From: Shewanella mangrovisoli | GTDB taxonomy: Bacteria; Pseudomonadota; Gammaproteobacteria; Enterobacterales; Shewanellaceae | Assembly: GCF_019457635.1 (NCBI RefSeq) | Contig: NZ_CP080412.1 | Location: 3,782,001 to 3,846,000 of the forward strand | Reading direction: 5' to 3' | DNA: 64,000 nucleotides | Notes under the pieces: generated by a model | What the model saw: only the letters and a program-made list of their open reading frames with translations | Databases searched by the model: none | Told to the model about the DNA's origin: nothing | Part shown: positions 27,455 to 36,288 of the stretch, in pieces | Position numbering within the stretch: position 1 is the stretch's first letter | Layout: each line of letters begins with the position of its first letter | Position numbers and translations under genes: made by a program

Positions 27455-28000
27455 TTACTCGAGGTCGAGTTTCTTTTTGCCATCCAGCAATGCTTGGCGC
27501 TCGGCAAGCGGCGCCTGATCGGCCAGCTTCAACACGGCTTTTTGTAGCATCAAATTGTTGGGATAAGTGATGGTATCGCCATTGTCCCTAAGGATAAGCA
27601 CATGAAACAGCGCGATCTCAATAATCACGCCACTGATATCTTCATCCTTATCCACCACCCGAATACGTTCACCAATCCGATACGGGAACACAAAGAAAAT
27701 CAGCACACCGGCAGTTAAATTACTCAGTATCGACCACTGAGCGACTAAGGCAACGCCCATCACCGCAAATGCGGAGGAGACAAATAGCGACACGTCCTGA
27801 TAACCCAAGCCGAGGGACACCGCCATCAAAGACAGAGTGATAAAAAACATCACATAGGAAATAAACCGAGTGACAAGACTGGTACGGGCGGCACTCACCT
27901 GCTTCATTAGTGAGAGTTTTTTCACCCATTGAGTTAAGGCACGCTGCAAAAAGAGAAACACCGCAAGATAAATACAGGCAAGCAGGATTTGATTTGTCAT
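27455..28000 (-). CDS. Small MscS-family (mechanosensitive-channel-like) protein
   Basis: 181 aa from the ATG at 28000; a GTG nine bases upstream is less likely. Three hydrophobic segments, the third (VFVSSAFAVMGVALVAQWSILSNLTAGVLIF-like, about 75-105) resembling the pore helix of MscS, then a beta domain (FPYRIGERIRVVDKDEDISG, ILRDNGDTITYPNNLMLQKAV). MscS is 286 aa; this protein lacks most of the C-terminal vestibule domain. Could be a minimal channel or a modulator. Confidence 0.8.
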   Translation of the reverse strand: MTNQILLACIYLAVFLFLQRALTQWVKKLSLMKQVSAARTSLVTRFISYVMFFITLSLMAVSLGLGYQDVSLFVSSAFAVMGVALVAQWSILSNLTAGVLIFFVFPYRIGERIRVVDKDEDISGVIIEIALFHVLILRDNGDTITYPNNLMLQKAVLKLADQAPLAERQALLDGKKKLDLE

Positions 28001-28100
28001 AATAGCCACTTAAAAAACGAAACCAGCTGAATTCTAACTTTTTTGCACCAGCAGTTATAGAGTCCCAAATCAGCCCAACGCAAATAGAGTAATAAGTACT

Positions 28101-28844
28101 ATGGCCGACGCCACTTTGCTACACGAAACCCAAGATGCCCTAGGGCCGATCCGCGTGCTCGACTATGGTGATACCCGCGTGCTGTCCTTTGGCGACAATG
28201 ATGAGCAGAGCAAAATTCTTAAAACCGCCCCGCACATCCCACAACATACCTATGTACAAGGCATGCTACTGGTGTTGTTATTTTGCCAACCGAAAAGCGC
28301 CATCGTTCTCGGTCTTGGTGGCGGCGCCCTCATTCATGCCCTGCGCCGCTTCGATGCCGCAATTAAACTTACCGCAGTTGAGCTTCGCCCGGCCGTGATT
28401 GAACTTGCCAAGCGTTACTTTCAATTACCGATTGGCAAAAAGCTTAATCTCATCAACGAAGATGCCGTCGCCTTTATGGCATCTGCCGAGCATAAAAAGG
28501 TCGATGTGATTTTTGCCGATATCTACAGCGCTAAAGGGGTAGACACTGGGCAACTCTCGCCCACTTTTCTTCAGCAGTGCACACAACTGATTAAACCTAA
28601 TGGTTATTTAGTGCTGAATTGCTGGAAGGAACACAGCCAAAATCGCGAGTTACTCGCCGATTTGCAGCACCATTTTGCCCACGTGCATGCCTGCCTCACC
28701 AGCGGGGGCAACTGGGTGATTTTTGCCAGCCAAACACCACAATCTTTGGGCGCGTCGGCGCTGAAAAGTCAGGCGCAATCCCTGTCACAACAACTGGATT
28801 TTGCCCTTGAACGTTCACTGACTCGCTTTGGCCCTTGGATTTAA
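28101..28844 (+). CDS. Spermidine synthase-like methyltransferase-fold protein
   Basis: 247 aa. Rossmann/SAM fold with VLGLGGGALIHALRRF (motif I), acidic VELRPAVIELAKRYF and a catalytic-type Asp in VDVIFADIYSAKG, the pattern of spermidine synthase-like proteins. It lacks a recognisable SpeE N-terminal beta domain and speD is not adjacent, so polyamine synthesis is not proven. Divergent from the MscS-like gene with 100 nt between. Confidence 0.78.
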   Translation: MADATLLHETQDALGPIRVLDYGDTRVLSFGDNDEQSKILKTAPHIPQHTYVQGMLLVLLFCQPKSAIVLGLGGGALIHALRRFDAAIKLTAVELRPAVIELAKRYFQLPIGKKLNLINEDAVAFMASAEHKKVDVIFADIYSAKGVDTGQLSPTFLQQCTQLIKPNGYLVLNCWKEHSQNRELLADLQHHFAHVHACLTSGGNWVIFASQTPQSLGASALKSQAQSLSQQLDFALERSLTRFGPWI

Positions 28845-28933
28845 GATTAATCTCAGTCAAATGGCTTAAATTAGTTAACCCTAAGACTCAGCTTTGCTAT
28901 GCTTCTCACTCCCTATTGATATGAGCTGTCACC

Positions 28934-30469
28934 ATGAAAAATAAGAATAAATTTTTGTTAAGCGTTATGGCGCTGGCGTGCCTTAACTCTCTCAATGCTA
29001 ACGCCGAAACCTTTAGTTTTGACACTCGTAACTCACTCAATTCCGACACATTAGTGCTGTTCCAAAGCGCTGATTCGACAACCTATAGTCTCGATTTTTT
29101 ACCCCAATCGACTCAAGACCAACTCAACCTTGCGGTCGCCGACAACAGTTTTGCGGGTAAACGCGGTGAAATCTTAGAAATCCTTGTCCCAAGCGAAATC
29201 GATGCTAAGCGGGTGTTATTGGTTGGAATTGGCGATGCTAAGACCTTAACACCGGGTGAAATCAACACTTTAGGTGGCAATATTGCCGCCAAGCTTGAAA
29301 CCGTACCCCAAGCCACAGTGCGTGTGCTGACCCAAGGCTTAAGTAACGCGCCGCTGTTCGGCTCAGAACTGGCCCACGGCATTGAGCTACGCAGTTACCG
29401 CTACACTCAATTTAAAGCCAGCAATCGCGCCGAGAAGAATTATCAAATCGGGGTTGATGACTTAAGCCAAAACCAAAAACACCATAAGAATCTGCAAGCT
29501 ATCGAAGCGGGTGTGTTTTTAGCGCGGGATCTCACCAATGCGCCAGCGGGGATCATGTATCCCGAAAGCTTTGCTAACGAGGCGCGTAAGCTTAAGTCCC
29601 TCGGTGTAAAAGTCACAGTGCTCGAAGCCAAAGATATTGAACGCTTAAACCTCGGCGCCTTAGCCGCGGTGGGTAAAGGCAGCGAGCGCCCACCTAAGTT
29701 GGTCGTCGCCCACTGGCCCGGTAGCAAAGAAGCACCTATTGCTCTGGTGGGTAAAGGCATTACCTTCGACTCTGGCGGCTACAATATCAAGGCCACAGGC
29801 ACCTCTATCGCGCGGATGAAGTCCGATATGGCGGGCGCGGCGACCGTGCTCGGCACTGTCAAGGCCATGGCCATTCAAAAGGCACCAGTAAACCTAGTTG
29901 CGATTATGCCGATGGCGGAAAACATGGTATCGGGACATGCAATGATCCCAGGCGATGTGATTAAAACCGCCCAAGGCCTCACGGTTGAAGTGCTCAACAC
30001 CGACGCCGAAGGCCGTTTAGTGTTAGCCGACGGTCTCTGGTATGCCCGTGAGAATTACCGCCCTTCAATTATCGTCGATGTGGCGACCCTCACAGGCTCG
30101 AAAGTGGGCGCGCTGGGTAGCGTTTATGCGGGATTGTTTACCGATTCTGAGCCGCTGGTGCAGCAGCTCACCTTTGCGGGTAAACAGGTGGGTGAAAAAG
30201 TCTGGCGCTTGCCATTAGATCAAGCCTACGACGATGAGCTGAAATCCACCATCGCCGATTTAAAGAATACCGGTAAAGAAGGCAGCGCGGGGGCATCGTC
30301 TGCCGCCATGTTCCTCAAACGCTTTGCGGGTGAACAACCTTGGGCTCACCTCGATATCGCTGGCAACGCCTTAACCGCCACCGATACCGCCGTCGTGCCA
30401 GCCGGCGCCACGGGTTATGGCGTGCGCCTGCTCAGCACTTGGTTAACTCAGCCTAAGGCACAAAACTAA
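28934..30469 (+). CDS. Exported leucyl aminopeptidase (M17)
   Basis: 511 aa. M17 metallo-aminopeptidase with the two-zinc site motifs VGKGITFDSGGYNIK, MKSDMAGAATV and the family hallmark NTDAEGRLVLADGL. Cytosolic PepA lacks a leader; this protein starts with a clear signal peptide (KNKNKFLLSVMALACLNSLNANA, cleaved about residue 24), so it should act in the periplasm or outside. It could finish digestion of peptides released by secreted proteases such as the subtilases here; this link is inference. Followed by a strong terminator. Confidence 0.92.
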   Translation: MKNKNKFLLSVMALACLNSLNANAETFSFDTRNSLNSDTLVLFQSADSTTYSLDFLPQSTQDQLNLAVADNSFAGKRGEILEILVPSEIDAKRVLLVGIGDAKTLTPGEINTLGGNIAAKLETVPQATVRVLTQGLSNAPLFGSELAHGIELRSYRYTQFKASNRAEKNYQIGVDDLSQNQKHHKNLQAIEAGVFLARDLTNAPAGIMYPESFANEARKLKSLGVKVTVLEAKDIERLNLGALAAVGKGSERPPKLVVAHWPGSKEAPIALVGKGITFDSGGYNIKATGTSIARMKSDMAGAATVLGTVKAMAIQKAPVNLVAIMPMAENMVSGHAMIPGDVIKTAQGLTVEVLNTDAEGRLVLADGLWYARENYRPSIIVDVATLTGSKVGALGSVYAGLFTDSEPLVQQLTFAGKQVGEKVWRLPLDQAYDDELKSTIADLKNTGKEGSAGASSAAMFLKRFAGEQPWAHLDIAGNALTATDTAVVPAGATGYGVRLLSTWLTQPKAQN

Positions 30470-30538
30470 CGCTATATTGTGAGTTAACTACATCCAAACC
30501 CACTCAAGCCGAGCCTATGGCTGGTTTGAGAAGCTAGA

Positions 30539-30567
30539 TTAAGGGATATCGTCGATATCCCTTTTTT
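30539..30567 (+). terminator. Terminator after the M17 aminopeptidase
   Basis: Stem AAGGGATATC / GATATCCCTT with a GTC loop and a run of Ts, about 70 nt past the stop. Confidence 0.92.
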
Positions 30568-30634
30568 ATTGCCATGATCTTTTACCACTTCATTAAAGTA
30601 AACAATCAATTAGCCGCTAACGCGCGCCAGTACT

Positions 30635-30720
30635 ACAAAATCGATTAATCCTGCCTCTCAAACCCGCTTAATTCGACAAAATCGATTAGGATGATAGTTT
30701 TTATGCGTTATATTTATCAT
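30635..30720 (+). promoter_or_regulatory. ahpC upstream repeats and inverted repeat
   Basis: Two exact copies of ACAAAATCGATTA at 30635-30647 and 30676-30688, 41 nt apart (about four helical turns), then an inverted repeat ATGATA (30691-30696) / TATCAT (30715-30720). Both are within 180 nt upstream of ahpC. The inverted repeat loosely recalls OxyR half-sites (GATAG), but spacing and inner half-sites do not fit well. Possibly the operator of the peroxide regulon. Confidence 0.45.
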
Positions 30721-30810
30721 TCTGGGCTGGGTAATATGCTTCACATCAACGGGACACAAGTTAAGTGACTCGTACTTAATTCACCATAATCAACTAAATG
30801 GAAGCATAAA

Positions 30811-31380
30811 ATGACTCAGTCAATTATCAACAGCACTATCAAACCATTCAAAAGCACTGCTTACCACAATGGTGAGTTCGTTCCAGTAACAGAACAAGAT
30901 CTGTTAGGTAAATGGTCAGTTGTATTCTTCTATCCAGCAGACTTCACCTTTGTTTGCCCAACTGAATTAGGCGACATGGCGGATCACTACGCTAAGTTAC
31001 AATCTATGGGCGTTGAAGTTTACTCAGTTTCTACTGACACTCACTTCACTCACAAAGCATGGCACGATACTTCTGACACCATCAAGAAGATCAACTTCCC
31101 AATGCTGGCTGACCCTACTGGCGTGATCAGCCGTAACTTCGGTGTGATGATCGAAGAAGAAGGTTTAGCACTGCGTGGTACTTTCGTTATCAACCCAGAA
31201 GGCCAAGTGAAAGTTGCTGAAATCCATGACCTAGGTATCGGCCGTAGCGCGTCTGAACTGGTTCGTAAGATCCAAGCAGCTCAGTACGTTGCAACTCACG
31301 ATGGCGAAGTTTGCCCTGCTAAATGGCAACCAGGTGACGAAACCTTAGCACCATCTTTAGACCTAGTAGGCAAAATCTAA
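30811..31380 (+). CDS. ahpC: Alkyl hydroperoxide reductase subunit C (peroxiredoxin)
   Basis: 189 aa typical 2-Cys peroxiredoxin. Peroxidatic Cys49 in FTFVCPTELGD and resolving Cys168 in GEVCPAKWQPGD. Reduces H2O2, organic peroxides and peroxynitrite in the cytoplasm, and is regenerated by AhpF. GGAAG ribosome site before the ATG. Codon use looks like that of a highly expressed gene. Confidence 0.98.
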   Translation: MTQSIINSTIKPFKSTAYHNGEFVPVTEQDLLGKWSVVFFYPADFTFVCPTELGDMADHYAKLQSMGVEVYSVSTDTHFTHKAWHDTSDTIKKINFPMLADPTGVISRNFGVMIEEEGLALRGTFVINPEGQVKVAEIHDLGIGRSASELVRKIQAAQYVATHDGEVCPAKWQPGDETLAPSLDLVGKI

Positions 31381-31404
31381 TCTAGCCTAACAAGAGTCAA
31401 CCCC

Positions 31405-31566
31405 GCCAACCTAGTATCTCAAGCTAGTTGGCAGCGCAGTAAGACGGCAATTGCACGAATCCCCGTGAGCTTAGTAGCTAAGTGATTGGGGTGAGTAAAT
31501 GCAGCCAACGCTACTGCGGTGCCAAATAGGAAGAGAGAACCGCCCCCTGCAAGGTTCTAGGTTGGC
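31405..31566 (+). ncRNA. Structured intergenic element between ahpC and ahpF
   Basis: No ORF. Nested complementary segments: P1 GCCAACCTAG (31405-31414) with CTAGGTTGGC (31557-31566), perfect 10 bp; P2 GGCAGCGCAGTA (31430-31441) with TACTGCGGTGCC (31512-31523), 11 of 12; an inner arm CCCC (31461-31464)/GGGG (31488-31491) capped by CTTAG-TAG-CTAAG (31470-31482); and a 3' hairpin AGAACC (31536-31541)/GGTTCT (31553-31558). CTAGTTGGC at 31424-31432 can instead pair with the 5' strand of P1, a competing hairpin. Could be a riboswitch-like leader of ahpF, an mRNA-processing or attenuator element, or a copy of a dispersed Shewanella intergenic repeat. Confidence 0.5.
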
Positions 31567-31613
31567 CCCCTCGCGTTTTCAATTATTTCATTTTCAAGGA
31601 TTTTGGAGTCATC

Positions 31614-33191
31614 ATGTTAGATGCGAATTTAAAAAATCAACTGCAAACCTATCTGCAAAACCTCAAGAGACCAGTTGAACTTGTCGTGTCAGCAGATGAA
31701 AGCAAGAAGTCTCAAGAATTAAAAAGCTTAGCCAATGACATCGTTAGCCTTTCCTCTTTAGTGAGCCTCAAAGAAGCTCAAGGCTCTCGTACGCCAGCGA
31801 TGACAGTGGTTAACACCGATCTCAATACTCAGATTAGCTTTGCTGGTCTGCCTATGGGTCACGAATTTACTTCACTCGTGTTAGCCTTGTTGCACACGGG
31901 TGGACACCCAATCAAACTCAGCGACGACGTCATTGAGCAGATCCGTAATCTGCCTGGTAAATATGAGTTTGAAACCTATGTGTCACTCACCTGCCAAAAC
32001 TGCCCTGATGTGATTCAGGCGCTGAATATGATGGCCGCGATCAACCCGAACATCACCAACGTGATGATCGACGGCGCCCTGTTCCAGGATGAAGTGGCCA
32101 GCCGCAACATCATGGCCGTACCGTCTGTGTACTTAAACGGTGAAGTATTTGCCGCGGGTCGAATCAGCATTGGTGAGATCTTAAATAAACTCGATACTGG
32201 CGCTGCCAGCCGTAAAGCTGAAGAACTCAGCCTAAAAGCCCCATACGAAGTCTTAGTCGTCGGTGGTGGCCCTGCTGGCGCTGCAGCTGCGATTTACGCT
32301 GCCCGTAAAGGTCTTCGCACTGGTGTGGTTGCCGATAAATTCGGTGGCCAAGTCGCCGAAACTATAGGTATCGAAAACTTTATTTCGGTAAAAGCGACTG
32401 AAGGTCCAAAACTGGTGGCTAACCTTGAAGCCCACGTTCGTGACTACGAAGTCGACATCATGGATAACCAGAAAGCCGTTAAACTGGCGAGCGATGGTTT
32501 ATTCGAACTCGAACTGGCAAGCGGTGCTACACTGCGCAGCCGTACCATACTACTGGCAACGGGTGCCCGCTGGCGCGAAATGAATGTCCCCGGTGAGAAA
32601 GAATACCGTGGTAAGGGTGTAGCTTACTGCCCACACTGTGACGGTCCATTATTTAAAGGCAAACGTGTTGCAGTGATCGGTGGCGGTAACTCAGGTATCG
32701 AAGCGGCTATCGATTTAGCGAACATCGTTGAGCATGTCACAGTACTCGAGTTTGATAGCAAACTGCGCGCCGATGACGTGCTGCAACGTAAAGCGGCCTC
32801 TATGGGTAATATCCATATCATTACTCAAGCGATGACCACTGAAGTGACTGGTGACGGTACCCGTGTAAACGGCCTGAACTACACCGACCGTGCGACCGGT
32901 GAAAACCACCATATCGCGCTGGCTGGTATCTTCGTACAAATCGGTTTAGTGCCCAATACCGAATGGTTAAAAGGCACTGTGGAATTAACCCCACGTGGCG
33001 AAATCATCGTCGATGAGCGCGGCCAAACCTCAGTACCAGGTGTATTTGCCGCAGGTGACGTGACTAACTCACCTTACAAGCAAATCATCATCGCCATGGG
33101 TAGCGGTGCCAATGCTTCACTGGGTGCGTTTGATTACCTCATTCGCCATAGCGATGACAGTACCGAGACAAAAGAAACTAAAGCGGCCTAA
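31614..33191 (+). CDS. ahpF: Alkyl hydroperoxide reductase subunit F
   Basis: 525 aa flavoprotein disulfide reductase that passes electrons from NADH to AhpC. Seen: two N-terminal thioredoxin-like folds with the redox pair CQNC (near residue 129), FAD motif [19 protein letters not shown], thioredoxin-reductase-type CPHCDG (near residue 340), NAD motif [16 protein letters not shown] and the C-terminal FAD contact [11 protein letters not shown]. Separated from ahpC by 233 nt that hold the structured element. GGAG ribosome site. Confidence 0.98.
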   Translation: MLDANLKNQLQTYLQNLKRPVELVVSADESKKSQELKSLANDIVSLSSLVSLKEAQGSRTPAMTVVNTDLNTQISFAGLPMGHEFTSLVLALLHTGGHPIKLSDDVIEQIRNLPGKYEFETYVSLTCQNCPDVIQALNMMAAINPNITNVMIDGALFQDEVASRNIMAVPSVYLNGEVFAAGRISIGEILNKLDTGAASRKAEELSLKAPYEVLVVGGGPAGAAAAIYAARKGLRTGVVADKFGGQVAETIGIENFISVKATEGPKLVANLEAHVRDYEVDIMDNQKAVKLASDGLFELELASGATLRSRTILLATGARWREMNVPGEKEYRGKGVAYCPHCDGPLFKGKRVAVIGGGNSGIEAAIDLANIVEHVTVLEFDSKLRADDVLQRKAASMGNIHIITQAMTTEVTGDGTRVNGLNYTDRATGENHHIALAGIFVQIGLVPNTEWLKGTVELTPRGEIIVDERGQTSVPGVFAAGDVTNSPYKQIIIAMGSGANASLGAFDYLIRHSDDSTETKETKAA

Positions 33192-33216
33192 TCGTTAACG
33201 ATTATTCCTATGACTT

Positions 33217-33243
33217 AAAAGCCAGCTGATGCTGGCTTTTTGT
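33217..33243 (+). terminator. Terminator after ahpF
   Basis: Stem AAAAGCCAGC / GCTGGCTTTT with a TGAT loop and trailing Ts, 26 nt after the stop. Confidence 0.92.
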
Positions 33244-33265
33244 TGCCTTCGAGAAATGGCACTCT

Positions 33266-33577
33266 TCACAAAGAACGCGCTAATGCTTCTTGCTCTTTAG
33301 TATCCAGAGATAAGAAATAACTATATTTCATCTTTAACCTCCGAACCAAAACACAATACGCTCTGATTCTAAAGAAGTCTAAAACCAAACCGAATAAGCA
33401 AAAAGGAATCACTATTACGATACTCATAGTGAGAAAAATATGAATGAACTCAATGAAATTTCCAAACTCACTCATCACAGTACGAAGAAGCGCAAACAGC
33501 ATGCCCCCTAAAGTCAGGTAAATGACATACAAGAATGATAAATAAGCAACCCTTATAAAAGCTCTTAATCCTTTCAC
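33266..33577 (-). CDS. Hypothetical small membrane protein
   Basis: 103 aa, GTG start. Two strong hydrophobic segments (about 10-32 and 43-66) followed by a basic cytoplasmic-like tail (RIRAYCVLVRRLKMKYSYF). No family recognised. Its base composition is more A+T-rich than that of its neighbours. Confidence 0.55.
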   Translation of the reverse strand: MKGLRAFIRVAYLSFLYVIYLTLGGMLFALLRTVMSEFGNFIEFIHIFLTMSIVIVIPFCLFGLVLDFFRIRAYCVLVRRLKMKYSYFLSLDTKEQEALARSL

Positions 33578-33655
33578 CTTGATTCACCCATACTTATCAA
33601 ATGGACATTCCACTTCCTCACATCCCCTTAGGAAATCATCGATTGAGTACCATGC

Positions 33656-34090
33656 CTATTTACTGGATAAATCTAGGTAGGGACTCTCAAGCCGAATTTG
33701 CATTAAGGTTTCTGGTGTATCAACCGCTTTGAAACCAAACTGGGCGTAGAGTCCGTGGGCATCGCGGGTAGCGAGCATTATGCGTCTTAATCCTTGCAGA
33801 TCAGGATGTTCCATAATTGCTGCCATCATCATCTTACTTAGACCTAAGCCTCGGTGAGATTCTAGGACAAACACATCAGCAAGGTAGGCAAAGGTGGCTT
33901 TATCAGTAATCATGCGCGCAAAGGCAAGCTGTTGATTATCCCTATCAAATACCCCAAAACATAAACTGTTGCTAAGCGCCTTTCGCAAGAGTTCAGGCGG
34001 CATACCCTGCGCCCAATAACTGTTGGCAATAAAACCATGGATAAGCTCAAAATCCATTTCCGTTTGCGCTGTGCTGACCCGATATTCCAT
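33656..34090 (-). CDS. GNAT family N-acetyltransferase
   Basis: 144 aa from the ATG at 34090 (a GTG lies directly before it). GNAT fold with the acetyl-CoA loop VLESHRGLGLSKMMMAAIM and the typical C-terminal beta-bulge region (GLYAQFGFKAVDTP). N-terminal IHGFIANSYWAQGMP resembles GCN5-like proteins of the YjdJ/ElaA type. The acceptor substrate is unknown. Confidence 0.85.
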   Translation of the reverse strand: MEYRVSTAQTEMDFELIHGFIANSYWAQGMPPELLRKALSNSLCFGVFDRDNQQLAFARMITDKATFAYLADVFVLESHRGLGLSKMMMAAIMEHPDLQGLRRIMLATRDAHGLYAQFGFKAVDTPETLMQIRLESPYLDLSSK

Positions 34091-34103
34091 CACTTGCCTC
34101 GAT

Positions 34104-34433
34104 TTAGCTGTTATTGACGCTTACCAATAACATGAAAGCCATGGCAAATAACACTAATTTAGCTAATGAATACAAGGCGCCCGCCAGAGTGCCACCGCCA
34201 TGGTTAGTAAATGCCAAGTGACGATTGATTTCATATTTAAATAAATGGGCGAGATGACGATAAGCCAAGAAGTAAAGCAGTGAAGCGGCAGGCCAAATGC
34301 CAATAATCAGCATTTGGCCCTGTTCCTTGGTCGTCAAAAGCGCTGACAGAAAAGGAATACTCAAACATGCCACGTATATCCACGCAAAGCGCTTGAGTAA
34401 CTGACGAATTTTTTTATCCGATAACGGCTTCAA
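34104..34433 (-). CDS. Hypothetical membrane protein
   Basis: 109 aa. The TTG start is supported by an excellent AAGGAG site 6 nt upstream (plus-strand 34439-34446). Three hydrophobic segments (about residues 15-31, 40-58 and 83-105) with a basic N-terminus (SDKKIRQLLKRF). Family not recognised. Lies between recJ and the GNAT gene in one minus-strand run. Confidence 0.65.
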   Translation of the reverse strand: MKPLSDKKIRQLLKRFAWIYVACLSIPFLSALLTTKEQGQMLIIGIWPAASLLYFLAYRHLAHLFKYEINRHLAFTNHGGGTLAGALYSLAKLVLFAMAFMLLVSVNNS

Positions 34434-34471
34434 CTGAACTCCTTTTCACCTTACGTCCATGCAATCACTGA

Positions 34472-36196
34472 CTACATTGGCTCGATTTGCTCGACCATCA
34501 ACTGCAGGGTGAAATTACCGCGATATTCGTTCACATCCAGCTTATAGACGATACGCGCATGCTGAATTGTCGCATCAGGCCAGGTGTATAAATCCACGTT
34601 AAAGGCAATCGCGTCCAACATCACTGTGCTACATGGGGTTTCAAGCACTAATTTAAGGTGGCGCTCCCCCACAATCCGCTGCTGGATAATCTTAAAATAG
34701 CCATCGAATAATGGCTCCTCGAAGGACTGACCCCAAGGCCCCGCATTACGGAGTAACTGGGCGATTTCGAGGGTAAGTTCAGTAGGCGTTAATTCGCCAT
34801 CGGACCAAAGCTCACCTGTGAGCTGCTCAGGCTTTAATAGTTCACGCACCGCATCATCATAGGCTTTGGCAAAGGTTGCAAAGCCGCCTGACTTTAAGGT
34901 TAAGCCTGCTGCCATTGCATGGCCGCCAAATTTGCTGATAAGCCCAGGATGGCGAGAGTTCACCAACTCCAGCAGATCCCGCATATGCAAACCTTTGATG
35001 GAGCGTGCCGAGCCTTTAATTTCGCCATTACCCGCATCGGCAAAGGCGATAACGGGTCTGTGGTATTTATCTTTAATCCGCGAGGCAAGAATACCGATAA
35101 CCCCTTGGTGCCAATCCTCTTGAAAAAGGGCTATGCCCCACGGAAGTTGCTCTTCATTAAGCTTTAGATATTCAAGACTTTTAAGCGCCTCTTGCTGCAT
35201 CCCCACCTCAAGTTCACGTCGCTCTTGGTTGAGGCTATCGAGTTCTGCCGCCATCCGCCTTGCATACATGATGTCTTCGCACAGCAGGGTTTCAACCCCA
35301 AGCGCCATTTCATCCAGCCTGCCGGCGGCATTAAGCCTTGGGCCTACCGCAAAACCAAAGTCCGAGGCGACAATCCTAGCGGGATTACGTTTCGCCACTT
35401 CGAGTAGAGCGGTAATACCCACGCGGCAACGGCCGCTGCGCACCCGCGCCAATCCCGCCTCGACCAAAATACGATTGTTGGCATCGAGCGATACCACGTC
35501 AGCCACAGTGCCAAGGGCAACAATATCCAGCAGAGTGCCAAGGTTTGGCTCGGCAATGCCGCGGGCTTGATACCAATGACGAGCGCGCAGCTCAGCCCGA
35601 AGCGCCGTCATCAGATAAAAGGCAACCCCGACGCCGGCAATCGATTTGCTGGCAAACTGGCAACCGGGCTGGTTGGGATTCACTATGGCGTCGGCATCTG
35701 GTAACTCATGGCCGGGTAAGTGATGGTCGGTGATCACTACCTGCATGCCAAAGGCCTTGGCGGCGGCTACGCCCTCAATCGAGGAAATGCCGTTATCTAC
35801 TGTGATAAGTAATTCTGCCTGTTTGGATGCCGCCACGGCGACAATCTCAGGACTTAGGCCATAACCGTAGTCGAAACGATTGGGGATCAAATAATCGACC
35901 TTGCTCGCCCCCATCATTCGCAGTGCTAACAAACACACACTGGTTGAAGTGGCGCCGTCGGCATCAAAATCACCGACGATCAGTATCGACTTCTCCTGCT
36001 GCATCGCATCGGCAATCAACTTAGCGGCCTGCTCCAAGCCCTTCATAGTATCGGGTCTTAACAGGCCTTTAAGCACTAGCTCGCACTCGTTGGGCATAAC
36101 ACCACGGCGGGCGTAAAGCTGTCTTAATAACGGCGGAAGGTGAGCGGGTAAATGGCTATCATCAACGGTTGGACGACGGACTATCTTATGGATCAA
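34472..36196 (-). CDS. recJ: Single-stranded-DNA exonuclease RecJ
   Basis: 574 aa (E. coli 577). 5'-3' ssDNA exonuclease used in RecF-pathway recombination, mismatch repair and base excision repair. DHH phosphoesterase motifs: VGDFDADGATS, TVDNGISS, TDHHLPG and, in DHHA1, KFGGHAMAAGLTL. The start is TTG, and the N-terminus (IHKIVRRPTVDDSHLPAHLPPLLRQLYARRGV) aligns by eye with E. coli RecJ, supporting it. Follows dsbC after its terminator, in the xerD-dsbC-recJ order conserved in gammaproteobacteria. Confidence 0.96.
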   Translation of the reverse strand: MIHKIVRRPTVDDSHLPAHLPPLLRQLYARRGVMPNECELVLKGLLRPDTMKGLEQAAKLIADAMQQEKSILIVGDFDADGATSTSVCLLALRMMGASKVDYLIPNRFDYGYGLSPEIVAVAASKQAELLITVDNGISSIEGVAAAKAFGMQVVITDHHLPGHELPDADAIVNPNQPGCQFASKSIAGVGVAFYLMTALRAELRARHWYQARGIAEPNLGTLLDIVALGTVADVVSLDANNRILVEAGLARVRSGRCRVGITALLEVAKRNPARIVASDFGFAVGPRLNAAGRLDEMALGVETLLCEDIMYARRMAAELDSLNQERRELEVGMQQEALKSLEYLKLNEEQLPWGIALFQEDWHQGVIGILASRIKDKYHRPVIAFADAGNGEIKGSARSIKGLHMRDLLELVNSRHPGLISKFGGHAMAAGLTLKSGGFATFAKAYDDAVRELLKPEQLTGELWSDGELTPTELTLEIAQLLRNAGPWGQSFEEPLFDGYFKIIQQRIVGERHLKLVLETPCSTVMLDAIAFNVDLYTWPDATIQHARIVYKLDVNEYRGNFTLQLMVEQIEPM

Positions 36197-36234
36197 GGGA
36201 GCAAACTCTTAAGCAATCATGGGGCTAAGATAAC

Positions 36235-36262
36235 AAAAAGGTGAGCCTTAAGCTCACCTTTA
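36235..36262 (-). terminator. Terminator after dsbC
   Basis: Stem AAAGGTGAGC / GCTCACCTTT with a 5-nt loop and a T-run on the minus strand, 27 nt after the dsbC stop. Confidence 0.85.
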
Positions 36263-36288
36263 ATGGGATAAATTTATCCGAAACGGGA

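Noticed and set aside
31405..31566. Cobalamin or other named riboswitch before ahpF
   Set aside because: The GGTGCC and AATAGGAAG stretches look superficially like B12-box fragments, but the order and spacing are wrong and no cobalamin-related gene follows. Left as an unnamed structured element.
35133..35570. 145-aa plus-strand frame inside recJ
   Set aside because: Ser/Arg/Ala-rich shadow of recJ with no start signal.
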